Assembly (NCBI RefSeq): GCF_000349845.1
Contig: NC_020829.1
Coordinates: 1,364,001 to 1,428,000 of the forward strand
DNA from: Pseudomonas sp. ATCC 13867
GTDB lineage: Bacteria; Pseudomonadota; Gammaproteobacteria; Pseudomonadales; Pseudomonadaceae
Direction: 5' to 3'
Length of the DNA: 64,000 nt
In this document: positions 1 through 8,933 of the stretch, in pieces
Layout: each line of letters opens with the position of its first letter
Position numbering within the stretch: the stretch's first letter is position 1
Position numbers and translations under genes: made by a program
The notes under the pieces: generated by a model
Seen by the model: only the letters and a program-made list of their open reading frames with translations
Told to the model about the DNA's origin: nothing
Database searches by the model: none

Positions 1-2
1 GC

Positions 3-3000
3 GACTGCCTGGAGGTGCGCTTCCACAACCTGCTCCTGCCGGGGGTGCCCGAGGAGCGCAGCAACCTGCCTGAGCAATATGCCGGAAAGGTCCCCGCGCA
101 CATGGAGGACAACTACGGCACGGTCTACCCCGCCAATGGCAGCGACGGCCGCAACCTGGTTCGCGCCATGTCGGTCAGCAACGACCTGCCCTATACCCGT
201 GCCGCCGCGTTTCACGTCAATGGCCTCAACCTGGTGCCGATGCGCCCTGACGAGTGCCCGCCTTCGACTGCCGGTCACGCCTGGCTGTGCGGCACCGACG
301 GGGATAACGTCGGCCTCAATCGCGCCGTGCTGAACCCCGCCACCGACGCCGCGCTGCGCCAGCGCCTGGAACAGCAGGGCGGCCAGGTCTACCCCGGACA
401 GAGTGCCATCTACCGTCTGCAGGCGGTACGCGAAGGAACCTACTTCGCATACTCCACCGGCGCCAGCGTCGGCGGGGAGGGGGACGGCGGGCAACTCGGC
501 GCGGGGCTCTTCGGCGCCGTCAACGTGCAGCCACGCGGCGCCCGCTGGTACCGTTCGCAGGTCACTCACGGCGATCTGCAGGCCGCCGCCCATCCGGCCG
601 CGTCGGGCAGCCATCCATTCTCCAATCTCGACTACGACAACGCCCGCTATGCCAGCGGGCCGCAGGCGGGCATGCCGATACTGGCCATGCTCGATGGCGA
701 CGAGATCGTCCACTCCGACCTCAATGCCATCGTCGTGCTCACCGGCGAGGCGCCAGACCACAACGACACCACCGGCCCCGACCGTCACTGCCAGGCATAC
801 GCCTTCGGTAACAGCTGCGGTCACGCCTACCGCGAATTCACCGTGATCATGCACGATGAGATCAAGGCGGTGCAGGCGTTCGCGGAACTGGAGGACGAGT
901 CCAACCCGCTGTTCTACATCCGCGACAACATGGGGGTGAACTACGGCGCCGGCGGCATGGGCGCTATGGTGCTGGCCCGCAATCGGCGCACCGGTCCGGC
1001 CAGGGATTGCCCGGAGTGCCGCGCGGAAGAGTTCTTCCTGAGCTCCTGGGCCAACGGCGACCCGGCGCTGCTGCTGCGCTGGAGCGATGACGGCCGGAAA
1101 CCGGTCGGCGCGCTGTATCCCGACGACCCCTCCAACGTGCACCACTCGTACCTGAACGACGCGGTACGTTTTCGCAATATCCATGCGGGGCCCAAGGAAA
1201 CCCACGTCTTCCATCTGCATGCCCACCAGTGGGTGCAGAACCCCAGCGCCGCTGGCTCCACCTACCTCGACTCGCAGACCATCTCCCCCGGCGCCACCTT
1301 CAGTTACGAGATCGAGTTCGGCGGCTCGGGTAACCGCAACCTGACGCCTGGCGACTCGATCTTCCATTGCCATCTCTATCCGCACTTCGCCCAGGGCATG
1401 TGGGAGCTGTGGCGCACCCACGACGTATTCGAGGATGGCTCCGACGCACGCAAGCTGCCGGACGCCGAAGTCGCCGGCGGCACGGAAAGCCCGGCTCTGG
1501 TGCCGATCCCCGGTTCCGCACTGGCACCGATGCCCACCGAGCAGTTCGCCGGCTATCCCTTCTATATTCCCGGTGAGCCCGGTCACCGGCCGCCGCAACC
1601 GCCCAAGGACATGGACGTAGTCGACGGCCAGCCGGTCAACGGCGGCCTGCCGCGCCATGTGCTCACCGGCTGGGAGAACAAGGGCAACCTCACCGAGCGC
1701 GCGCTGGCCAACCAGGATGTGCTCGAAGCGGCGCTGGCCAAGGGCTCGCCGAGCGCGCAACTGAACGCCCGGCGAGTCTTCGAGCAGAACCCCAATGCGT
1801 TGTACGCGCTGGCCGAGGAGTGGAAGTCCATCGCCGGCATCCGGCTGCTCGACGAGGAGGGCGAGCCGAAGGAGCGCAGCGCAATGGCGTTTCATGCCGG
1901 CACCCTGAGCGCGCCGGGGCTGGAGCCGGTGAGCGAGGCGGACGATCCGCGCAATCCACTGTGGGAACAGGAGGCGCGCGGCTACAAGTCGAGCCGCGCC
2001 AGCACTGTCGAACAGCAGGACACGCCCGAGGGCCCGCCGGTGTTCTGGGTCAATGGTCGCGCACCGGTGTCCGGCGCGCCCTTCGCCGACCCATGCCCGG
2101 CCCCGGCGCCGGTGCGCGACTATCGCGTGGGCGTGATCCAGACCGAACTCACCGTCAACCGCCACGGCTGGTTCGATCCGCAGGCGCGCATCCTCTCGCT
2201 GGAGCAGGACATCAAGGACATCATCGACCCCAACACCCGCGCGCGCCTGCCCGAGCCGCTATTCTTCCGCGCCAACTCCGGCGACTGCATCAACTTCAAG
2301 CACAGCAACCTGGTGCCCAACGCACTGGCGCTGGACGATTTCCAGATCTATACGCCGACCGACACCATCGGCCAGCACATCCACCTGGTGAAGTTCGACG
2401 TAACCGCCTCCGATGGGGCGGGCAACGGCTGGAACTACGAGGACGGCACGTTCTCCCCCGAGGAAGTGCGCGAGCGCGTGCATGCCTACAACAATACCGC
2501 CGGCGCCCGCGGAGTCGCCCCGCTGGCGCTGCGCACCCACCCGCTGTTCGCCGCTCCGTGCGCGCCGGGCAATGCGCGTTGCGCGGCGTTGAAGAAAAAG
2601 GGCACCTGTCCCGCGAATGCGGCCGGGCTGCCACTCAAGACCCTTGCCGAGAAATACCCGTTCTGCGGCGCCCAGCGCACGGTGCAGCGCTGGTATGCCG
2701 ACCCGTTGCTCGACCCGCGCAATGGCCGCGACTACACCTTGCGCACGGTGTTCACCCATGACCATTTCGGCCCCAGCTCGCACCAGCAGCATGGCCTCTA
2801 CGCCGCGCTGATCGTCGAGCCGAGCAACTCGGTCTGGCTGCGCCTGGACGCCAGGGACCTCGACTGGAGCAAGCTGTGCAGCCGCGACGCGGCGCTGCGG
2901 GACAAGGAGCGCGGCAAGCTGATCGGCGGCGCCAATCTTTCCCAATGGACCATCGAGCTGGACAAGCGCTGCAAGGTTCGCGCGCCCGACCCCGCCGCCC

Positions 3001-5948
3001 GCGCGGTGGCCGCCAACGAGCTGCGCGAGCCGCTGAAGTTGCGCGAGGACGGCGGTCCGACCGCGACCCGTGCCAACATCGTCTCGCCGCTGTGCCTCTG
3101 GGGTGGCGTGCCGACCCCGCAACAAAGCGGATCGCGCAAGGACTCCAACCCGCTCGACCCGGCCCGTACCGACGCCAAGCTGGACTGCCCGCCGGCGCTG
3201 CGCGCCCCCGACACCCGGCGCGAATACGCGCTGGCCCTGGCTGACTTCTCGATCCTCTACAACGCCGCGCTGGAGCCGATCAACCCGGAGGACCCGGACC
3301 GTTCGCAGATCCGCCTCGGGCATCGCCAGGTCGCCCTCAATCAGCCGCGCCCGCTGGCGATCTCCTCGGAGGACCCCGGCACGCAATTGATCAACTACCG
3401 CAACGAGCCGGTGCCGCTGCGCATCACCGAGCGCACGCCGAACACGTCACTGGGCGGCTTCGATTACCGCCAGAAGGATTGCCCGCCGGGGCGCTACGAC
3501 TGTGTCGGCGACATGGCCAACGTGTTCAGCACCCAGGTGCATGCCTCTCCCGACCGGCTGCTCGCCACCCAGTCCTATGGCGCGGTGGTGTCGCCCCGGA
3601 CACGGCAGATCCTCAAGCAGGCCGGCCTGGGCAACCGGCTGGACAAGACCCTAGCCGACATCGAGCGCTGGCGCCGGGACTTCAACTGCGCGCTCTATCC
3701 CGCCACGCAACTGCCGGGCGCCTGCCGGCTGCAACGCGAGGAGCCCTGGCGCATGCTGGGCGACCCGGCGACGCCGGTGGTCGCCGGCTACGAAGGGGAC
3801 CCGCTGTACATCCGGCTGATCCAGGGGGCCCAGGAGGCCCAGCACGTCTTCGCCATGAGCGAGTACAAGTGGTCCCGCGAGCCGGACAACCCCCGTTCCG
3901 GCTGGACCAGCGCCCAGCCGCTGGGCATCTCCGAGCACATGGAGTTCGACATCAAGGTCAACCCGCTGGCCACTCCGGTGCTCGATTCGCTGTACTTCGG
4001 TTCCTCCGTAGACCAGCTCTGGGATGGCATGTGGGGCCTGGTGCGCAGCTACGGGCGCAAGGACAGCCCGGTGCGCAACGGCCAGGCGCCTGTCAGCGAA
4101 CCGGTGGTCCAGGCCGGCATCGCCCGGCTCCACGGCTTGCCCGGCAACCCGGTGCCGCTGCCGCCACGGCCGGCGGACGACGAAGCCTCGCTCCGGGTCT
4201 GCCCGGCTGGCAGCCCGCAGCTGTTCTTCGATATCAGCGCGGTGCGCGCCTGCGAGCTGACGGGCGGATGCGGCGCGGGCCGGCGCGGCATCCCCTACAA
4301 CCAGCGCCTGCGCCTGGACGATCCGAACGCCATCCTTTACGTGCGCAACAACCGCCTGCCCGGCGAGGACGAACCCAAGGGGTTCTACGACGACCTGGTG
4401 GAGGAAGACGCGGCCCTCGCGGAGGCAGCCGCCCCGTATCTCGACGCCGGCCAGTTGAACCGCTTCATCCTCACCCAGCTGCGCCAGCAGGTACAGAACG
4501 GCACGCGGCCAATCGAGCCGTTGGTGCTGCGCGCGCCGGCTGGCGCCTGCCTGTTCGTCAAACTGCGCAACCACCTGCCGGCGGTACTGCCGGATGGCCC
4601 GGTGGTCAATGGCGAACGCACCACGGCGCATTTCAGCGACAACTTCATGTCGATGATTCTCGACGGCTTCAACTACAACCAGCTGCGCATGTCGTCGAGC
4701 ATCGGCCTCTCGACGCCGATGCTCGCCCGCTACAGCCGTGACGCCGATGGCGCCAATATCGGCAGCAACGGCCGCTGGGATGCCGGGCGCGACGACCCCG
4801 CCCAGGACCGCCCGCAAGGCAACCTGATACCGCCTTGCACTGCCGATGCGCCCGACGACAGCGCCTGTACGTCGGCATCGTTCGCCATCTGGTACGCCGG
4901 CGAGTACCGGATGGACGACAAGGGTCGACAGGTGCCCACGCCGGTGGAGTTTGGTGCGCTGCCGTTGAGCAGCTACGCCGACGTGATCAAGCACCCGGCG
5001 CACGGCGCCATCGGCGCGCTGGTGATCGGTCCGCAGGGCAGCCGCGTGTGCCGTTCCGAGAATGTCGAGGAGCGTGAGGCCGACCGTCGCAGCGATATCA
5101 GCGCCACGGTCTGCTTCTCTCCGACCCTGGACAAGGACGGCAACGCCATCGCCGAGGACCGGCGCGAGCAACGCCGCTACCGCGACCTGGTGCTGGTGCT
5201 GCAGGACGCGGTGGACGCCAAGATCGACGGCAACCGCCTGGAGAACCTCGCAGGCGCCGAGGAGCCGGACGACTATGGCGCCAAGGCCGTCAACTACCGT
5301 AGCGAGCCACTCTGGGGCCGCCGCGGCGGCGATCCGTCGGTGCCCTTCGAGGATCGCAACCAGCTCGATTACGCCGGGGTGCTCAGCTCCAAGGTGCAGC
5401 GCAATGACGCCCGGCGCATGCCGGTGAGCCCGGCCAGCGCCGACCAGTTGGTCAAGGCGAAAGGCGCGCTGGTCGCCGCGCGGGACATCCGCTGCCAGGC
5501 CGGCATCGACCTGCTGGCGCAACCCTTGCGGCATGTCTGCGACCCCGAGACGCCACTGCTGCTGGCTCGCGCCGGCAGCGAAGTGCGCCTGCGCATCGTC
5601 CACCCCGGCGGCCACACCCGCCAGCAGGCCATCGCCGTGCATGGCCATGAGTGGGACCCGATGCCGTACCACCTGGTCCGCGACGTGCAACCGGGCAACG
5701 CCGGCGTGCCCGTGCCCTTCGCCAGCCATGCCGACGCGGTGGAACACGGCTGGATCAACCAGGGCAGCTACAACGGCGTGGGTCCGCTGATGAGCGCCAA
5801 CCTGCTGCTTAAGGCCGGCGGACGCCAGGGCGTGGCAATGGACTACCTGTGGCGCAGCCAGGCCAGCTTCGTCTTCGACGGCGGGACCTGGGGCCTGCTG
5901 CGGGTGACGTCGGGCGCCACTGAAGACCTCAAGGAGGACAAACCATGA
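3..5948 (+). CDS. Giant multicopper oxidase, MnxG/MofA/McoA (Mn(II) oxidase) type, 5' end outside window
   Basis: The reading frame is open from the first base, and the residues DCLEVRFHNLL at the edge belong to a cupredoxin domain, so the gene starts upstream of the window. About 1,980 residues are visible, far more than laccases or CopA/CueO (about 500-650) and in the size class of pseudomonad MnxG. Copper motifs are visible: HLHAHQW near residue 400, HCHLYPHFAQGM near 450 (type 1 site, HCHxxxHxxxGM), QHIHLVKFD near 790, a His cluster HDHFGPSSHQQHG near 920 and AVHGHEWDP near 1870. These are the HxH pairs of the mono- and trinuclear centres. The protein is presumably periplasmic, outer-membrane or extracellular. 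It leads a run of overlapping genes that includes a SCO-type copper chaperone and a cytochrome c. Oxidation of Mn(II) is inferred from family size and context; another metal or organic substrate is possible. Confidence 0.88.
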   Translation, partial: DCLEVRFHNLLLPGVPEERSNLPEQYAGKVPAHMEDNYGTVYPANGSDGRNLVRAMSVSNDLPYTRAAAFHVNGLNLVPMRPDECPPSTAGHAWLCGTDGDNVGLNRAVLNPATDAALRQRLEQQGGQVYPGQSAIYRLQAVREGTYFAYSTGASVGGEGDGGQLGAGLFGAVNVQPRGARWYRSQVTHGDLQAAAHPAASGSHPFSNLDYDNARYASGPQAGMPILAMLDGDEIVHSDLNAIVVLTGEAPDHNDTTGPDRHCQAYAFGNSCGHAYREFTVIMHDEIKAVQAFAELEDESNPLFYIRDNMGVNYGAGGMGAMVLARNRRTGPARDCPECRAEEFFLSSWANGDPALLLRWSDDGRKPVGALYPDDPSNVHHSYLNDAVRFRNIHAGPKETHVFHLHAHQWVQNPSAAGSTYLDSQTISPGATFSYEIEFGGSGNRNLTPGDSIFHCHLYPHFAQGMWELWRTHDVFEDGSDARKLPDAEVAGGTESPALVPIPGSALAPMPTEQFAGYPFYIPGEPGHRPPQPPKDMDVVDGQPVNGGLPRHVLTGWENKGNLTERALANQDVLEAALAKGSPSAQLNARRVFEQNPNALYALAEEWKSIAGIRLLDEEGEPKERSAMAFHAGTLSAPGLEPVSEADDPRNPLWEQEARGYKSSRASTVEQQDTPEGPPVFWVNGRAPVSGAPFADPCPAPAPVRDYRVGVIQTELTVNRHGWFDPQARILSLEQDIKDIIDPNTRARLPEPLFFRANSGDCINFKHSNLVPNALALDDFQIYTPTDTIGQHIHLVKFDVTASDGAGNGWNYEDGTFSPEEVRERVHAYNNTAGARGVAPLALRTHPLFAAPCAPGNARCAALKKKGTCPANAAGLPLKTLAEKYPFCGAQRTVQRWYADPLLDPRNGRDYTLRTVFTHDHFGPSSHQQHGLYAALIVEPSNSVWLRLDARDLDWSKLCSRDAALRDKERGKLIGGANLSQWTIELDKRCKVRAPDPAARAVAANELREPLKLREDGGPTATRANIVSPLCLWGGVPTPQQSGSRKDSNPLDPARTDAKLDCPPALRAPDTRREYALALADFSILYNAALEPINPEDPDRSQIRLGHRQVALNQPRPLAISSEDPGTQLINYRNEPVPLRITERTPNTSLGGFDYRQKDCPPGRYDCVGDMANVFSTQVHASPDRLLATQSYGAVVSPRTRQILKQAGLGNRLDKTLADIERWRRDFNCALYPATQLPGACRLQREEPWRMLGDPATPVVAGYEGDPLYIRLIQGAQEAQHVFAMSEYKWSREPDNPRSGWTSAQPLGISEHMEFDIKVNPLATPVLDSLYFGSSVDQLWDGMWGLVRSYGRKDSPVRNGQAPVSEPVVQAGIARLHGLPGNPVPLPPRPADDEASLRVCPAGSPQLFFDISAVRACELTGGCGAGRRGIPYNQRLRLDDPNAILYVRNNRLPGEDEPKGFYDDLVEEDAALAEAAAPYLDAGQLNRFILTQLRQQVQNGTRPIEPLVLRAPAGACLFVKLRNHLPAVLPDGPVVNGERTTAHFSDNFMSMILDGFNYNQLRMSSSIGLSTPMLARYSRDADGANIGSNGRWDAGRDDPAQDRPQGNLIPPCTADAPDDSACTSASFAIWYAGEYRMDDKGRQVPTPVEFGALPLSSYADVIKHPAHGAIGALVIGPQGSRVCRSENVEEREADRRSDISATVCFSPTLDKDGNAIAEDRREQRRYRDLVLVLQDAVDAKIDGNRLENLAGAEEPDDYGAKAVNYRSEPLWGRRGGDPSVPFEDRNQLDYAGVLSSKVQRNDARRMPVSPASADQLVKAKGALVAARDIRCQAGIDLLAQPLRHVCDPETPLLLARAGSEVRLRIVHPGGHTRQQAIAVHGHEWDPMPYHLVRDVQPGNAGVPVPFASHADAVEHGWINQGSYNGVGPLMSANLLLKAGGRQGVAMDYLWRSQASFVFDGGTWGLLRVTSGATEDLKEDKP

Positions 5949-6532
5949 GCGCGGACCTCGAAGCGGTGCTCGACCGCAATGCCCTCAGCGCCGATTGCCA
6001 GACGGCGTCCTGGCAATCGTTCGCCGACTTCAACGGCGGCGTTCGACCCCTCGTCCAGGACGTGTCGGTCAGTGGCCGTTACCGCGCCTTCGTCGTCGGT
6101 GACCAGCGCATCACCATCGTGCGCAACGGTCCGACACTGGTGTATTCGCAATGCCGTGACGGGCTGTTCGGCTACAACTTCGACGTCGACGAACCCCTGC
6201 TGCTGGGTTCGATCCGTGGCGCGGGTGAATTGATGAAACCGATCCACCTGAAGTTCTCCCAGCCGGTCAGCAAGGTCGGTGCGTGCCTCTCGGCCAACGG
6301 CAACCTCGGCGACTACTACATCGCCTCGCTGAAGGTCCGTCTGGACAACGGCCTGTGGTTCCGTCTGGTGGCGCCGGCCGTCGCCCTCAGCCAGCAGCGT
6401 GGCAGCGCACCGGTCCTGGGCGCCAGGACCGGCAATGGGCGCAGCATCGACGAGGTCAAGTTCGACCTGATCGACGCCAACAACACCGGCCAGTTCAAGC
6501 GCGTGGCCGTTGGCCGGGTGTATTTCCTGTGA
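5945..6532 (+). CDS. Conserved hypothetical protein of the multicopper-oxidase cluster
   Basis: The 195-residue frame starts at an ATG that overlaps the oxidase stop codon (ATGA) and has a strong AAGGAGGA site 7-14 bases upstream, so translational coupling with the oxidase is likely. There is no signal peptide or membrane segment at the N terminus. The protein looks beta-rich, with runs such as RYRAFVVGDQRITIVRN and a closing FKRVAVGRVYFL. Only two or three cysteines are present and no catalytic motif is recognised. Lack of an export signal suggests that it stays cytoplasmic or is carried out with a partner. It is probably an accessory or maturation subunit of the oxidase; this rests only on position. 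Confidence 0.75.
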   Translation: MSADLEAVLDRNALSADCQTASWQSFADFNGGVRPLVQDVSVSGRYRAFVVGDQRITIVRNGPTLVYSQCRDGLFGYNFDVDEPLLLGSIRGAGELMKPIHLKFSQPVSKVGACLSANGNLGDYYIASLKVRLDNGLWFRLVAPAVALSQQRGSAPVLGARTGNGRSIDEVKFDLIDANNTGQFKRVAVGRVYFL

Positions 6533-8370
6533 TGATCCGCGTGGCCCGGTTTCTCCTCCTGCTGGCGTTGGCCGCGCCGGCCTTCGCCGGCGAGCCGAGC
6601 GTACTCAGCGCCACCCAGGGCGGGGTGACCGTGGAGCTCAGCTACCAGGCGCTGCACGACGGCAACGGCCTGACCCGCATCAGCCTCAGCGACGCGCGCA
6701 GCGGCCTGCCCATCGAGGGCGCGCGGCCGGCGGCGTGGATGCTCAGGCGTCACTCCGAGCAGGTCGCCAACGAACTGGGGTGCACATTCAAGGCGCAGAC
6801 GCTGATGGCCGGTTCGCTCGGCTCGCGGGCGGACGTAGACCTCAATGGGTATCGCCTGGTGACGCTCAACCAGGACGACACCGTGGCGTTCATCAACCCC
6901 CATGTCGGCCTGCGCAACAGTAAGCTCGAATCCATCGTCCAACTGCCGTCCCGGGGTTACGACTGGGTATGGCTGGCCCAGGCTCAGCGGCTGTTCATCA
7001 GCCTGCGCGAGATCGGCAAGGTCGCCCTGGTCGACAGCCTGACGCGGCGCCTGGTCGGCCTTGTCGATACCGGGGAGGGCAGCTTGCCTACGCGCCTGGT
7101 CGCCGACCCTGACGGGCGCAAGGTCTGGGTCGGCCTCGATGGCGGCGCCGAGCTGCTGGCGCTGGACGCCAGCGACGGCCGGGTGCTCGAGCGGCTGGCG
7201 GTGGGCGAGGGCCCGCATACCCTGATGGTCGATGCGGGCGCCCGATGGCTCGCCGCGACCAACGCCGATGGCAACAGCGTGTCGCTGATCGAGCGCGTCG
7301 GTGGCCGTATCACCACCGTCGAGGTGCCCGGTACGCCGGTGGCGAGCGCCTGGAGCGCAGCGGCGCAACGCTTGGCGGTGCTGGCGATCAACGCCGGTAC
7401 GCTGAGTCTGATCGACCCCGCCAGCGGCGAGGTCGAACGCATCGCCCTGCAGCCGGGCGTGGAAGCCCTCGGGCTGTTCGACGACGGACGCTACGCGCTG
7501 GTGCTCAACGGCATGAGCAACCGCCTGAGCCTGATCGACCTGGCCACTGCCCGGCGCGTCGACGAGCTGGAAATCCCCGGTCGTCCCGACCACCTGGGGT
7601 TCTCGCGGGACTTCGCCTATGTGCGCAGCCAGGAGTCGGCCGACATGCGCCTGGTCAACCTCGGCGAGGCGCGGCGCGGCAAGCTGGTGACGGTCAATGT
7701 GCCGATGGGGCGCGGCGCTCCGGCGGAGCTTGCACGGAGCCTGAACGTTGCCAGCCCGATGGCCCCGGCGCCGGAGGGCAATGGCATGCTGGTGGGCAAC
7801 CCGGCCGACGCCATGATCTACCGCTATGTCGAAGGGATGATGGTGCCGGTGGGCAGCTTCAGTAACTACCGCCGGCCCATGCGGGGGCTGCTGGTCCTCG
7901 ACAGCAGCCTGGTGGAGCGCAGGCCCGGCCGCTTCGAGGCGGCGACTCAGGTCGAGCGCAGCGGGCGCTATGACGTGGTGATCCGCAACCTGCAACCGTC
8001 GATCACCAGCTGCTTCGTGCTCGATCTGCAGGGCATGCCGGCCGCACCGCAGGAACACCCGTCGGCCACGCCGAAGCTGCAGGCGGTGCGCGCCGCGACG
8101 GAGGATGTCGCGCAGGTCGAATTTGCCCTGCACGATGCCGCCGGCAAGGCACTGGACACGGGCGACGTCACGCTGCTGGCAGTGCAGTGGCAAGGCCCCT
8201 GGCAAGGTCGCACGACGGCCGTGCCGCTGGGCGAGGGCCGTTATCGGGCCGAGCTGCATGGCTTGCGTGGCGGGCGCTTCGAACTGCTGGTGCGCGCGCC
8301 GGCGCTGGGCACCGGCTATGAGCGCGGCCGCCTCGGCACGCTGCGCTGGCCGCTGGAGGCGCCGCGATGA
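6532..8370 (+). CDS. Secreted YncE-like beta-propeller protein
   Basis: I place the start at the ATG that overlaps the previous stop (TGATG), because it gives a clean signal peptide (MIRVARFLLLLALAAPAFA, cleavage before GEPS); longer versions lack it. The mature part of the 612 residues has an N-terminal domain of about 120 residues, then repeated YVTN/YncE-type blades: pairs such as SLTRRLVGLVDTGEG, DASDGRVLERLAVGEG and DPASGEVERIALQPG, each followed by a strand with DGR or NG turns. The last 150 residues look like an Ig/FixH-like beta domain. Periplasmic propellers of this kind are scaffolds or accompany copper and quinone enzymes. It is co-transcribed with the oxidase and overlaps the SCO gene downstream by 4 bases. 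Confidence 0.8.
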   Translation: MIRVARFLLLLALAAPAFAGEPSVLSATQGGVTVELSYQALHDGNGLTRISLSDARSGLPIEGARPAAWMLRRHSEQVANELGCTFKAQTLMAGSLGSRADVDLNGYRLVTLNQDDTVAFINPHVGLRNSKLESIVQLPSRGYDWVWLAQAQRLFISLREIGKVALVDSLTRRLVGLVDTGEGSLPTRLVADPDGRKVWVGLDGGAELLALDASDGRVLERLAVGEGPHTLMVDAGARWLAATNADGNSVSLIERVGGRITTVEVPGTPVASAWSAAAQRLAVLAINAGTLSLIDPASGEVERIALQPGVEALGLFDDGRYALVLNGMSNRLSLIDLATARRVDELEIPGRPDHLGFSRDFAYVRSQESADMRLVNLGEARRGKLVTVNVPMGRGAPAELARSLNVASPMAPAPEGNGMLVGNPADAMIYRYVEGMMVPVGSFSNYRRPMRGLLVLDSSLVERRPGRFEAATQVERSGRYDVVIRNLQPSITSCFVLDLQGMPAAPQEHPSATPKLQAVRAATEDVAQVEFALHDAAGKALDTGDVTLLAVQWQGPWQGRTTAVPLGEGRYRAELHGLRGGRFELLVRAPALGTGYERGRLGTLRWPLEAPR

Positions 8371-8933
8371 GACGCCGTAGCCTGTTCACCACCTTGCTTG
8401 CCGGGGCTTGCCTGTCCGGCTCCTGGTCACGTGCTCTGCTGGCGGCGGACTGGCTGGGTTCGCCGGCGTTGCCGGACGTCACCTTGCTCGACCAGCATGG
8501 CCAGTCCTGGCGCCTGGCCGAGGTTTTCGCCGAGCGCCTGGTCGCGGTGGGATTCATGTTCACCGCCTGCACCACGCTGTGCCCGCCGCAGACCGCGCTG
8601 ATGCGCGAGACCTACCGGCGCCTGCGTGGCGAGCCGGGCCTGGACGGATTGCGGGTCGTCTCCATCACCGTCGATCCCTACGGCGATGGCCCGGAACAGT
8701 TGCGCGCCTACGCCGAGCGCTTCCAACTGCCCGAGTCCGACTGGTTGTTGCTCACCGGCGAGGCGGATGACATCGGCCGGGTGCTGCGCGCCTTCGAGGT
8801 GCGCTCGACGAACCTCAGCGAGCATCCGCCGCTGCTGTGGCTGGGCGACACTCGCCGTGGCCGCTGGACGCGCACCTCGTCGCTCAATCCGCCGCAGACG
8901 GTGGTCGAGCTCCTGCGGGAGTTGGCCGCATGA
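8367..8933 (+). CDS. SCO1/SenC-type copper chaperone
   Basis: The 188-residue protein has an N-terminal signal or anchor (RRRSLFTTLLAGACLSGSWSRALLA) and a thioredoxin-fold SCO domain. The copper-binding CxxxCP motif appears as CTTLCP in FMFTACTTLCPPQ, and the downstream block VVSITVDPYGDGPEQLRAYAERF is typical of the family. A His near residue 152 (SEHPPLLWLGD) is the likely third copper ligand. SCO proteins deliver copper to, or reduce the thiols of, extracytoplasmic copper enzymes. Here the natural client is the giant multicopper oxidase at the head of the run. The ATG overlaps the previous stop by 4 bases, as does the next gene. Confidence 0.9.
   Translation: MRRRSLFTTLLAGACLSGSWSRALLAADWLGSPALPDVTLLDQHGQSWRLAEVFAERLVAVGFMFTACTTLCPPQTALMRETYRRLRGEPGLDGLRVVSITVDPYGDGPEQLRAYAERFQLPESDWLLLTGEADDIGRVLRAFEVRSTNLSEHPPLLWLGDTRRGRWTRTSSLNPPQTVVELLRELAA

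Noticed and set aside
3651..5747. Long antisense open frame (698 codons) inside the multicopper oxidase gene
   Set aside because: It is the shadow of a GC-rich coding frame; the translation is Val/Ala/His/Arg-rich with no domain pattern and no ribosome site.
6316..8259. Long antisense open frame (647 codons) opposite the beta-propeller gene
   Set aside because: Same shadow effect; the plus strand has a signal peptide, propeller repeats and start/stop overlaps with neighbours.
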